From positions 10,119,001 through 10,183,000 of the forward strand of contig JAMPIT010000884.1 of assembly GCA_026261815.1 (NCBI GenBank): a stretch of DNA of 64,000 bases. Reading direction: 5' to 3'. This stretch comes from Monarcha castaneiventris obscurior. Lineage: Eukaryota > Chordata > Aves > Passeriformes > Monarchidae. The translations under genes and the position numbers were made by a program. Below the pieces are notes generated by a model. It did not search any database. It worked only from the letters and a program-made list of their open reading frames with translations, and had not been told where the DNA came from. Of this stretch, positions 51,008 to 62,900 are shown in pieces (the stretch's first letter is position 1; each line of letters begins with the position of its first letter).

Positions 51008-51140
51008 CCGCAGGGGATTTAACAACCATGTGGATACAGCACTTGCAGACAGGTTTAGTGTTGCCTTGGCAGTGTTGGGTGAATGGTTGAACTCAATGGT
51101 CTTAAGAGATCTTTTCCAATCCAAACCATTCTATGATTAT
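51003..51140 (+). mobile_element. CR1 LINE 3' terminal fragment
   Basis: Seen: GGGGATTTAACAACCATGTGG-like block, TTGCCTTGGCAGTGTTGGGT, TGAACTCAATGGTCTTAAGA, and the tail CCAAACCATTCTATGATTAT. It abuts the ERVL LTR on its left, so its 5' limit may be set by that insertion. Confidence 0.88.
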
Positions 51141-52149
51141 AATAACTTCCAGTAAACACAATTTCAAAACCAAAACTGGCCAGCACAACAGCTGAAAATC
51201 TCCTCTCCACCCAGATTGAGGACTTGGTATGGATTATATAATTAATCTTAAATTTCCTTATTACTGTGCTATGAATACTACATAAACATGTATTTCTGAA
51301 AATGAATTCTGCAGAAGAGTGATCGTCTCCATTTGTTCTGCTTATGTCTTAGAGTTAACACTACCATGGAGAGGTACCTCTCAATGACTAATGCACTACC
51401 ATTTCAGGGCTTTATTGAGACTTTTTCCCTTAGGCAACACAGCTTTTCTGCTTTGATCACATTTTCAAAACCCCAGGAGAAGAAAATGTTTTAAGAACAA
51501 CCCCACAAAAAAAACACATTACAGACTGGACTGTTTGTCTTACAACAAATATTGACTATGAACATATGTTAAAGCATGAACATTTTAAGAACTCTTAAAT
51601 TATTACAGAACTAGAGGCACTGTGTAACAATTCTGCAAGTGGACAAACAGGTTGAAATACTTCCTGAATAACAAAATTAAAAAATCAAACACAAATCCCT
51701 TTTGTACAATTATGTTTCTACATTAATACTTTCTTGTACTCAAAAATGAAAGGAAACTTTATAAAGTTTAGCATAAATGTGTTACGGAAGCCATCTTAAA
51801 TTTAAACAAGACCAAGTGCAACTTACAGTGTGCCTTGCTCAAGAACTTCTGTGACATCTCCGTGTCACCTCTGGAGTGGCATCAGCTGCACTTTTGAACT
51901 GAGATGAGATGCCATGCAGCAAAAAACCAGGAGGTTAATTTTAAATGCTCTGGGCTTGCCTTGGTCTTTACCTCCAGCTGGGTTTTCCTTTCCCATGAAA
52001 ATCCATGCAAAACTAGAATTCTCTGATTTGTTTGAATATTTTCTCTTTACTATTTAAATATTTAAGCTATTTAGGTATTCTCTGAAATATATACTACCTT
52101 TAGAGTAAACTGTAAGTTTGTAGAAAATGCTGAGCAAAACTGCAGAGTA

Positions 52150-52222
52150 TCCTTGATTCCAACACAGACTTGATAATCTTGGAGCTCTTTTCCAACCTTA
52201 ATGATTTCATGATTCTATAAGG
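52150..52222 (+). mobile_element. CR1 LINE, short 3' terminal fragment
   Basis: Seen: CAGACTTGATAATCTTGGAG, then CTCTTTTCCAACCTTAATGA and TTTCATGATTCTATAAG, a diverged CR1 tail. Confidence 0.78.
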
Positions 52223-52956
52223 TAATTAAAAGCAATACAGTGCCAATCCTGTCCAAATGAAATTTGGGGTGAAAGTAAAGTTTTTATCTTAGTCTGGAGA
52301 GGGGAGGCTCTTCCTGAAAAGATACTTTTTGGACAGCAAACTTCTGTGAATGTCCAGACAGCAGGAGGGAAGATGCAAACTAACGGTACTCTCTCATTTG
52401 ACTGACAACATGTTTTCTATCTTCCAGGAGTTTTCTCTGGGACCTGAATTACTCCCTCTCTCACCCCACGATCCACATTTGTTTCTGCCTTCTCCAGCTT
52501 AGGCAGTTCCTAATTCCATGTTAAATGGACACCACCAGGCAGGTCTGATAGAAGCGCAGAAAGCCTCTCAGCTCTTGCATTCTTTTGCCAGCACCACCCT
52601 GGTGAGGGGCAACAGCTGTGAGAAACGTCCTGTACAGACACTGGATCCATGATTGGAACACCAATTCAGTAAATTTAGTAGCTCAGCTCCCATGTCTCTA
52701 ATTCCAGTGTATAAAGTTTTTCAGAGCTTACAACGTGGCCAGGTTCTGGCAGGATTATGCTGGTGGAAAATTCACCACCCTCATTTATATCGGGAATAGC
52801 TAAAGCTTCAACAAAAGGTTATTTCAGGGATACTAAAGACCTATACAAAAATCAACGTCAGTTTCTCATCCTCATACATTTCTGGGTGTTATCAGAAATC
52901 ACTGGAAGAGAAAGTTCCCTTAGAGAAAACAATTAAACCTAAAGCAGCAAACCACT

Positions 52957-52987
52957 CCCCCCCCCCCCCCACCCCCACCCCCCTCCA
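52957..52987. repeat. C-rich tract (C14 then CCCCCA-like runs)
   Basis: Starts with C14 and continues as ACCCCCACCCCCC, giving several separated G runs on the minus strand. Confidence 0.95.
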
Positions 52988-53163
52988 CTGGAATGGTTAT
53001 GCCTTGGCCAAGCTGCAAGAGACTGGAACTGGCTCTCGACATGGAAAGGCTTGTTGGCAGAGCGGGGGCAGCTCATCAGGACCCTGGACAGCACCACAGG
53101 GAGCCGGCGGCGCGCACTGCATATGGGGGACAGGGTTTTAGGAAGTAAGTGGAAAGTCCAGGG

Positions 53164-53372
53164 AATCATAGAATCACAGAATGGTTTCAGTTGGAAAGAT
53201 CACCCAGTTCCAAGTCCCCATGCCACAGGCAGGGACACCTTTCACTATCCCAGGTTGCTAAGACCCCCATCCAGCCTGGCCTTGGACACTTCCAGGGATG
53301 GGGCAGCCACAGCTTCTCTGGGCAACCTGTGCCAGGGCCTCACCAGTCTCACGGGGAAGAATTTCTTATTAA
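53164..53372 (-). mobile_element. CR1 LINE 3' fragment
   Basis: Seen: the reverse-complement tail AATCATAGAATCACAGAATG, then GTTTCAGTTGGAAAGATCAC, CAGGGATGGGGCAGCCACAG and CTGGGCAACCTGTGCCAGGG. It ends near 53372 in AGAATTTCTTATT. Confidence 0.9.
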
Positions 53373-53755
53373 AATACATTCTTCTGCATTGCTGCATAAA
53401 TTCCCCCCATTTAATACAAAGAAGTCTACACTAAGAAGACAGGGATTTCTAAGTCAATACAACCCAAGAGCACTGCTCAGGCTTGGTACAAAAACCAAGC
53501 GTAATTTTGGGTAGATCCTCACATTTTTACTACTTTCTCATGTGCAAATGAAGTGGACTTTTTTTGAGTCTCACTACACAAACACTCACACCAACCTCAA
53601 AATATAAAACTGACTGTTAAATAAAGGTTGTGACAATGGCATAAACTGCCTGGGGTTTTTCTGGTTGGTTGGTTGGTTTTTGTTTTGCTTGGTTTTTTGG
53701 GGTGTTGTTTTTTTTTGTTGTTGTATTTAAAAACGTATTTTACAAGCACTTTAGG

Positions 53756-53775
53756 AAAAAAAAAAAAAAAAAAAA
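53756..53775. repeat. A20 tract
   Basis: Twenty consecutive A, preceded by a T/G-rich simple region with GGTT units (about 53662-53690). No pseudogene body was recognised next to it. Confidence 0.95.
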
Positions 53776-54752
53776 TTAGAAGCATTTTCAGAGCTTTGCA
53801 AACATTTCAGATTATTTCTCACAATTTGCCATAAAGCTCTTCCAGAATCTCTCAACTTATAATGAAAAACCAACTCCCTATTCTCTTTTAATAACAAATG
53901 GACCTTAAAAAAAAGAAAAAAAAAAGATCTGATCACTATTGTTTGAAAGCACTCAAAAGCAATAAGATGGTCACAAGACTTGATCTGCCTGTTCTGCCCC
54001 TTTACAAACTCACTAAAGCTTGCTTTTTATGACTGATTGCTGTGCTGTATTAATCCCCAAGCATATAAAACAAGTCTATTGGAGACTGGGACTCCACTGG
54101 GGGAGGACAGGGAAGCTGTTGTCTTCCGAGAATTAATCCATCCTGGAAAATCAAAAGCCAGCCACTCACAATACAGTAATCAGCATGTTCTCCACTATGA
54201 AAGCCCAATGTTTCCCTTTTAGAAAACACAACTATTATTCCATTATGTACTGAAACACACAGAACTCTTTTTATTTTTTTGTGTTTGTTATTATTTGGCT
54301 TGTATTTATGGGTACATGCATATTCCATTGGTGGATATACAACCATCAAGTTAAAACAAAACCCCACCCTGTTTATTCCCCATTGCTTTAAAAGAAAAAG
54401 GGACTCCCACTGCTTTTTCCACAACCAAACTTCTCTCTGGATTTGCTTTGTGAACAGGATTTTAACTCTTTATTACCCTAAATAAAAGGAAATTCTTTGC
54501 ATTTTTTTCCTTACACAGAAAGTACAGAAAGTTAATTTTCTGTTCAGAATATTTTTTTCTCACTTCGTTAAATTATCTAACGTGAGTTTCCTAAGCAGTC
54601 CTAAGCACTAAAATAAAAACTTTTGAATTTTTCTAATTATCAAATTAAGAACAACTTCACTTTATTTCAGATGGTGTCATATTTGATGATCCTTTTTTAG
54701 CAAAAATTTAATTATTTCCATTTAAAGTTGAATGGTGCAGCCTTCCAAATAA

Positions 54753-54802
54753 CCCCCCCCCCCCTTTTTTTTCCTAAGAGTAGAATTCTTTTTTTTTTTT
54801 TT
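54753..54802. repeat. C12T8 and T14 homopolymer runs
   Basis: C12 at 54753-54764 is followed directly by T8, and a T14 run sits at 54789-54802. Confidence 0.95.
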
Positions 54803-56750
54803 ATTTAGGTGCTAGAAGTATGAATCTTCCATTGTGTTATGGAGATAAAGATCAAAACCCCCTACAAACCCAGCTGTAAATCTTATGTGACAGTAATGAA
54901 AATGCTACATGAATTCTGGCCTAAACACAATAATTAAGGCTTAAGGAAATCATTGAGAAACCATGTGCTCAAGAACCACAATCACATTTCCATTCAGCCA
55001 GAAAAAGGCACCTACCTGTACATGACAGCACTTCAACATCATTTTTAATACCCAACAAAATCTTCCCATCAAGTTATTTTTTAAAAAGCAAACAAAGCAA
55101 TTTGCTTACATTGACATTTACTCTTTGCTAAAGCAAAGAACACTTTTCTCCCCTATTTATTTTTCAAGTAAGAAGTCACTAAAAGCAACAGAGTTAAGAG
55201 TCTTTGTTCCTATTACCCCTTTTTAGACATCATTTACTTAATAAACAGCTGAAGACAGCAGTGTTTTATCCTTGCCTTTAAAACCAACAGGTGTCTAAAA
55301 TCCCACCGGGTCAATTCCACAGTCCCACCAGGCTGGTATGGCAGACATCAAGATATTTCTGTTAACTTGAAATGACCTTAGCAGTCCAGCTCTACTCACT
55401 ATCAGTTTTAAGCAGTACTATGTGTTTCTCAGAGTTCAAAGCAATGTGTACATTTTTCCATTTTTAAATCAAAAACTCAACTGAAGGAGCAAAACCTCAT
55501 GCACAAGGATGAAGGTCTGTTACACGTAAAGTGAAGTTTAAGGACATAAACTTGCCTTTCTATTTAAGAATAGGATTAAATGTCAACAAGAGCACAAACA
55601 CATTAATTTTTCTGAGACCTCTGAGTTAGACATGGCTGAAGATAATCTGACGACAGTAACCATACACAAGTGTCAGCAATATTAAGCTGTAATTCGTGGT
55701 TTGCTTGTGCAGGGAGGATTACACTTTTTGGCTTCCAGGGCAAAGCTATGGCACACACAGAGTTAACTGTGCCCTCCTCCCACTGCCCCCCAGCTTCACC
55801 CCCCTTCTCCCCCATCTCATTCATGCCACATTCCACAGTGGCAGGGTCCAACAACAATATAGGAGGGTACCCAAAATGAAGAGGCAGGGCCTTCCATTAT
55901 TCTGCCTCTCTTGAATTAATTAACTGGAAATGAGTTTTGTCAATGTTTTGGAAAGGCAGAGGGGTGAAAAGAAACTGCTAGAATTAATCACAGTGAGAAA
56001 CTACCTCTTCAGCAGTCTGCCAAAGTTCAGAAAACCCGTGAGAAGTGCAAAATAAAAGGAAAGTGGGCTGACTTACCCTCCAAAGGAACAAATAAAATTC
56101 AAACAAACACCCAAGTCTCCAAAACAGAGACATGCCCCAGTGCAAAGGAATGCAGCATCTGTTGCCACAACAGCTTCAGCTTTGGTTTTAATAAACTTGT
56201 CATGAAGACTGAAAGGTATCAAGGTAGAAAAGACAGTTTACTAATAATTTAAATAGACAAAAGGCACGTTGTGTTTAATTCACTAAGTATTAAGTACATC
56301 CAACATTCCTTTGATCCTTATATAAATAGAGATATTTAGGTCCCATGATTGAAAATAAGTAACTCTCCTTGTTTAGCCCTGACTCAGCACAGATCTATAT
56401 GGAGAAGGCAGCCTTCAAAGGAGCTCGCCTTTGTAGAGTTTTTTAAAGACAGTTATCTCCAGATTCAGCAAAGGAAATTATAACAAGTCGATACTGCACA
56501 TATGACATGCTTCTACTGATGAAAAAAGAAGTAATGGAATTCCAACCAACTGACAAGAAGGACCTTTTTTCACAAGCTGATTTACCCAGGTATACAGAAA
56601 ACACACACGTGTCCTTTTGTTTACAGCAAAGGAAGGCAGAAGCATCATCCGGCAGTTTTTTTTAAATGAACACATTTCCAACAGACTGACACTAGAACTG
56701 AAAAAATTGATTGCTGAGCAAGGGAAAATATTTTATAAGAGAAAAACCCT

Positions 56751-56756
56751 TTTATT
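56751..56756 (-). promoter_or_regulatory. Candidate ATXN10 polyadenylation signal (AATAAA)
   Basis: Plus-strand TTTATT reads AATAAA on the minus strand, starting 26 bases past the ATXN10 TGA stop. If used, it would give a very short 3' UTR of about 50-60 nt. A T-rich stretch follows on the transcript strand. Other AATAAA words occur further downstream (for example near 55150), so a longer 3' UTR is also possible. Confidence 0.45.
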
Positions 56757-56782
56757 GATTTGACTATTGTTAATATTTTTGC

Positions 56783-56970
56783 TCAGGAGGGCTTTTTCCT
56801 GACTGACCGCAGAATTAACTTGTCATCTCGTTGCTGTATCTCCAAGCCCATCCTCTTGAGGGCAGAGCTGTCTGCCAGCCCCTTCCGCTCCATCTGCGCA
56901 ATCAGCGCCTGGTTCTGCTCGTTGTGTTCAGTGAGATTCCGGATCGCATAAACTGCCCACTGGCTCACGA
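56783..56970 (-). CDS. ATXN10: ATXN10 (ataxin-10), terminal coding exon, partial gene
   Basis: Seen: reading the minus strand, an acceptor (pyrimidine-rich CTCTGCCCAACAG) is followed by an exon that completes a split codon (two bases, TC) and encodes 61 residues before TGA at 56783-56785. Key stretches are SQWAVYAIRNLTEHN, QNQALIAQMERKGLAD and DKLILRSVRKKPS. These match the C-terminus of vertebrate ataxin-10 as I recall it (WVIYAIRNLTE, QNQDLIAKMEEQGLAD, EKLILKS), which is the end of the Atx10 homology domain. Known: ataxin-10 is a cytoplasmic armadillo-like repeat protein of about 475 residues. It is linked to neurite growth, O-GlcNAc transferase, G-beta signalling, cytokinesis and cilia. 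In humans an ATTCT expansion in an upstream intron causes SCA10. The frame is intact, and the conserved tryptophan and the IRNLTE core are present. The final residues, RKKPS, differ from the mammalian tail. The preceding residue is probably Phe, if the upstream exon ends in T. Only this exon of the gene is in the window. Confidence 0.95.
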
Positions 56971-56984
56971 CTGTTGGGCAGAGT
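56971..56984 (-). promoter_or_regulatory. ATXN10: ATXN10 last-intron 3' splice site
   Basis: On the minus strand the intron ends in a short pyrimidine-rich stretch and CAG (plus-strand CTG at 56971-56973), directly before the exon bases TCGTGAGC. The boundary is placed here because the homology to ataxin-10 (V/I-S/T-Q/E-W) begins at once downstream and the phase fits the family (a codon split after its first base). A cDNA would confirm it. Confidence 0.8.
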
Positions 56985-59900
56985 CAAGGATCATTTATTT
57001 ATTTAAAGATGAAGTATTGTTTATTTTGATTTATTACTGCATTCACCTCCCCCAGCCCTCCCCCAACCCCTTAAACCCAGAAAACTAGTAGAAATCAAAG
57101 GTTTGAAAAAGTAAGACATTTACAGGTGCTGACACTGAACCTGCAAATACTTGCATATGAAGCAATTTAATTTTAAAAGAGGTATGTCCTTAAACTTCAG
57201 GCAAATTTACTAGGATTTATATTGAGTTAAAAAAAACCCCAAGCAAACAAAAAACTCCAACCGAATGAACTGCAGGAATTAAAAGGACATACTGTTTTAA
57301 ACCAAAATTACAGCCAACTGAAATGTTCCAATGACCTTCCCAATGAGTTTAAATAAAAAAATAAGTCAGTTGTTTATGATCTGAACACTTCAACAGTACA
57401 CTTCCAAGCACCGGCAAACAAAACAAGCTGTACATCACGTACAGGAAAGATGACTATTATTTTCACTGCAAAAGTTGAAGAGATGTAGAAAATGACAACT
57501 TATCCAGGTTAACATCTGAAAATCGCACAAATAATGTCAGAGACACTTAAAATTCTTTGACTTCTAATACAACTTAAACTCAGGCCTTTATGCCTGGGTG
57601 CTTCTACACACTTGCCAGGAGACCAGACACTACGATCACTGGCAGGGAGCTCATGCTGATGTTTAAACGGGCACAAGCTGCAACTCATTCACCTTCCAAG
57701 GTGGTCCCTTGAGGCCAGGATTGAGGCACATGTCAGGGCTGTAGACAAAGGATTTAAATTCCCAGGATTATCAGCCAGGCATCTTCCAAGCAAACTACAG
57801 TGTTCATTTTATGAAGTGTCAGAGAAGTTGGTCCCAATTCTGCAGCTGAAAAGTTGTTACGATATAATCTTTCGCAAGTTACCCATATGGGAGCCAAGCC
57901 TTTCTGAATCATGAGTGGTTTGCCTGCAGGGCACCAATTATTCACTACATGTAGCTTCACATCCAGTAGAAGAATATGCATAATTTACTCATCTCCTTGA
58001 TGTCTTTTGGGTTAGGGAGTACCTAAGCACAGAGATAAATGCTCTTATGGGCATTTGCCAGGGGGTGACAGGAGGGGAAAACTCAGCTGGAGAAAATGGG
58101 AACTTCAGACAAAACAAGAGAATAGAGGAACTGGACTTGAACAATCTTACACATCCTCAACACAGAGAGAAGGGTTTAGATGAAGAGTAGCTTGGACACA
58201 AATGGAAGGGAGCAGCCCTGCATTGGCATGTGTCAGTGAAACAGCCTTTTGTAGAAGTTTATATTTATTTTCACACTCAAAGTCCAGAATTGAAAATAAA
58301 AAATAATAAAGCATTAACTACAATGGAGCTGGTTTTTTCCTGATAGACCTCTTTACACTTTGTCAGGAAGCATGCTGCACACCTTCTTCATTCAAAATAA
58401 TTCCAGTGTGAGGTAATGACAGAGGAGAGATATTAAGATCTAAACGAATTATGCATCACATCAAAGCCTTAACAAGTGAACACAACAGAGAATATCAATA
58501 TATTGTCTTCTGTCAGTGCATCACTACTAGAATTAAGGGAAAAGACAAGTATCACGCTATATTTAAATTACATAAACTTGGTATTTGCACTGAAGATTAC
58601 ATGAGTATATAAAACAACAGTAAGATGCCAAAGAAATAAAATCATAAATGTGCTAACTCTCACGTCATTAGCATCAATGGTGAGAACGGATTTCAGAGCA
58701 GCAAGCATGCAAGTTGATGAATGCAGATGAACCAAGGCTGACACGGTCTTTTCCAGGTCTGATTTAGCGCATGTCACAAGTGCCAAAAAGTAACATGAAG
58801 TTCTCCCAGTGGAGAGAAACATGCTACCACCCTCCCTGGCTTGGCTCCCAGGAGGAGGAGCAGATTTTTCTTGTCGTGTTCCTAAAATATGGCTTCTGTA
58901 TAAAATACAGCACTTACATCAACACATATTTACTATAATATTAACAGCAATTTTCAGAGAGTAATACTACTCAATCTCACAAAGTGCCACACAGACAAAA
59001 AGAGTACTCTCAAAACTTTTGTGTGTATTAGCCTTGGGAATGATCCTGCTACTATCGTCTTTATGTCCTTCAACACAAACCCACTGCTAAACCCCATGGA
59101 AAATGCTCTTTTCCTATTGCCAGATCCCTTCATGCTTACATAATAGTTAAACATCCCCATTATCTTATGAACTCTATCACCATTATGGCATTTATCATTA
59201 CTGACTACTGTAGCTGAAGTTGCAAAATGGTTTCAATAACATTTTCACTCCTTCAGAAATCCCTTTCTGTGTGTAGGTTTTCCATTGTGATCACAGCCAT
59301 GAATATTTATGATCCCCTTGTTCACACGCTAGGGGAGGATGAGGCCTTTGGACAGCCCAGAGAAGACCCAGGCAGACTTGAGTGTCTGTGGAGATTAAAG
59401 CCAGTCCCCAGCTAATACTCACATTACCCTCTTGCTCCTCTCCAAAGACAGAGACACAGAGAGAAAATTAAAACATATTCGAGAATCTCTAATCCTACCT
59501 ACACTTCAAGCACTTTATTGTATGCACAGCTTTAGAAAGAGAGCTTCTGAAGTTGCCATAGTTACTACAAATACGAGCCTGTTTGTTGCGAAGCTGCACC
59601 AAAGAGAAGCAACACAGCAACCACAGTAGATTTGATTGCACAGACTTGTCTAGATTTTTCCACATGGGTGGATTACACTCTCAGTAAAGTTAATATTATA
59701 GACAAGTGAAAATTATGATATTCTGTCACAGGGAAGAGGGCATAAAAAAGGAAGAAAACAATTCATTTTATTTTGCAGAAGCCTCATCACTAGACTACCT
59801 GTATTTAGGGACTGAAAACAAACATTTCTGTGCATTTATAGCAATCCTTTTCCAAAATTCTTCAGTACTGTGTACTTTGGGATTCCTAGGCTATTTTGAC

Positions 59901-62900
59901 ATATACAAACAACAAAACTGAATCAACTTGCCCTGTTTTCCATACTTAAGTAACATCTTCATTCCAGAATTTAAAATTTAAAAACATCCTCTGGGTCATA
60001 ACTTCGACTGTCAGTGAGAGGGGAACACAAAGAGAAAGGAAGAAAAGTGGAGAAAACTGTCCCTTCGGGATGAAAAATGTTACGATCTGGAAGCCATGAA
60101 AATCGGTGCCACTAAATCCTGTGTAAGTTTTGCCACTGACTGCAAAGGGAACTTTTCACAATTCTCCTGGTTCTTTTCACTTGGATTCTGCTACAAGAGG
60201 TTGCTGGAGTCAATGCAAGAGCACAGTGACTGGTTTGTAAGTTTAATGGGGTGTGAAAATACAATGGTGTCCTGCCAGGAACCGCTAACCAATACTGCTG
60301 GAGAGGAGGACATACAGACCATTTCTAAGGGAGAGCTTTCCACCTTCTCATTCTTAGTCCAATTGGAACGAAACATTATCAACAAGCCCACTGCAGCCAC
60401 GAGGACCCCTATGAATTGTTTTATAAATTAATTTAGATTCTATGGATGACAGAGAACACAAAAAATTATTAATGAGGTTGGAAGCTGGCGAGGTAGATAA
60501 AAGGCAATGCACAAGTAATCTTGGAAGTCTGTTGTATGTTGCTTGAAAAAGGCAAGTTTCAGAAGTTAATTATTATTATTAACTAATACAGGATTATTAG
60601 GACTGAAGGGATGACAAGGAGAACACGTACCTCTGCTTTCCTAAGTCCCCTTCATAGTTATTAATAGTGAAAGATCTCTAAATGTAATACTCTTGGTGGA
60701 GAGTTTGATTTATTACATAGTGTAGGGACGGTTTTTTTTAAATTAGTATGTTTCCTGCACTACAGTCAGTTTTCCATAACTAAATTATTACTTAGGAACT
60801 TTCTTCCTTACAAGTAATTAGCTCTTACGTGAAAAAGAGGGTGTTCTTTGCCCAATCCAATTACCTCATTTAAATCAAAATTTTTATTATTTAAATGGCA
60901 ACTACATTTTAATCAAATACAAGAAGAGATACAAAACCTTATTAAGAAAGCCAGCACTCACAGGATGGAACCGTCATCAAATAGGCTGTTTATGTAATCT
61001 ACTGCTTAAAACCACCCAACTTTTCTAAGAGGTATTCTGGAACAGGTCTGTAGGACTAAGAAACAGAGGTAATGAAAATACAATTTTGGCATTGTACAAT
61101 GATTGTATTTCTTTCTGGCATTCAAGAAATAATCCAATTATCATTAAAACTTCCATAGACCAGAATGAAATACTGAAGCATCACTTAAAGTCACTTCCAC
61201 TTGCAGACCTGACTGGACCACACTGAAAAGATATAAATCCTTTTTCTTTCCAGTCTTTCAGTCCTTTCAAGCACTTCTGTTTCACAGCACCTTGAAGATA
61301 ATTCCTCCCAACACTAAAAGAGGTCTCTAGACCACTACCACAGCTGTTTATCACAGTTCGGAGTCATGATGGAGCACACATAGCAAGACAGTCAGGATTT
61401 TGGCCCCTCACCATCAGCCAAACTGCTTACAAACCTCTGCAAGTTTCTTTCCATCTGGGGTTTTAGTAGTTTGAAAGTTCTAGAAGCTGTATAAGATCAG
61501 AGCAATTCCTTACAGCTTCTCTACATTTTTACGTGACTTCTACCTGTGATTAAGACATTACCAAAAAACTAACAACAGAAAAGGTAAGGAATTAAAGGTT
61601 TTCTGTTAATTTAGTTATTTATTTTCAAGAAGCTAATTTATATTTTTAGAATTAATGTTTTGGACTGTATTTATACTTGGCATTGAATTACCAGCATCAG
61701 AAAACATGAGAAATTCATCCTATACAAACTTAAAGTATTTTGACTAGAAGGTAGGGAAAAAAAAAAGTCTAGAATACTCCAGTTGCCTGTATTTTCATTT
61801 ATTGCACAGCTGTTCTTATCACCTGTGATCGCAGTCACCACATTCTGGGTTTAAAAGCTAGAAATGGGCAGTACTGTATAAACTGGGAATGTCCCTTCTT
61901 CCCTCCCCTGCTTGACTTTGCTGTTGCAGAGCTGACACAGCACAACGCATCTAGTCTAGAAGCCTCCAAAATACAGAGACACCACTGGATGCTGGCAGAG
62001 GCATTTATCCCTGATGACACTTTTTAGGGATAAGATTTGTGACACTGGGGAAGTGAAAGCAGATGTTTCTGCTACAGGCAACTCTCACCTGGTCCAAGGG
62101 ATCGGTCGGAGGGTTGGACCAGCCAGTACCAAACAAGCTTCCGTCTCCACCACAGTGTGGCAGCAAAGCTTCACTGGACAGCACGTGTGGCAAGAGGAGC
62201 CTGCAGCCAGCCCTTTCCACTCCTCACCTGCAGTCTTCCCCAAAGGAAGCTGCTTCCACAAAATATTCCAGTGAAGACAGAAAGCCTATCACCAAAAACC
62301 TGAACTGGGATTTTCAGCTCAAATTCCACCCTGCAGAACATGGCTTTGACAGAGATTTTAAATTACACCATCTCAGAACAGACAAGTGGACAAAACCATT
62401 TGGTTTAAAGTCACCAAAACAGTTTCAATACTAGGGCAACATTCTCTGTTAATTCACAGCCTACAGAAAACAGGAAACATCCGTAGCACAAAGTAAGTGT
62501 ACATTAAATACTTTTTCCAGTTCCGAAGCTCTCACTAACCTCCCACGCCAGTAGTGTTTCTCTTGAAGACAAACACCATCTTTCTGGCTACTTTCATTTA
62601 TCTCAATCTCTGAGCAGTCTACCCATGATCTGCAATGATGAATCCATTTGTTTAAGTGTGCCTTGTGACACACAGGCTTCCTTAAAATGGGACTTACACC
62701 TTCTGCATAACCAGCACACAGGCATGGTAAACCTCATGTATGACTTTCAGTGACAATTCATCCATTTAAGAATCTATGGCCAACAAATATATTTTGAAGA
62801 CCAGAGTGAATTATTAAACCTCTTTTGCCCAACACTTCCACACAAACACAGACGACCAAAGGTCAGCTCCTCCTGAAATCAAGCCTGTCAGTTCTGTTTC

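Larger units (their letters stand above)
53373..56750. other. Intergenic DNA downstream of ATXN10
   Basis: AT-rich and crowded with homopolymer runs between 53650 and 54810. It may include unannotated ATXN10 3' UTR at its right end. No repeat family was recognised. Confidence 0.55.

Noticed and set aside
53756..53775. A20 tract as the tail of a processed pseudogene
   Set aside because: No coding remnant or target duplication was found beside it, and the neighbouring DNA is simple T/G-rich sequence.
1..56750. WNT7B exons expected by synteny
   Set aside because: Searched for Wnt hallmarks such as the CHGVSGSC motif and Cys-rich C-terminus in the supplied translations and saw none.
58664..58758. 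Possible extra minus-strand exon in the ATXN10 intron (acceptor-like CAG, donor-like GTGAGA, open frame between)
   Set aside because: The pyrimidine tract is weak, the encoded residues do not match ataxin-10, and its end phase (0) does not fit the terminal exon, which needs one base from the previous codon.
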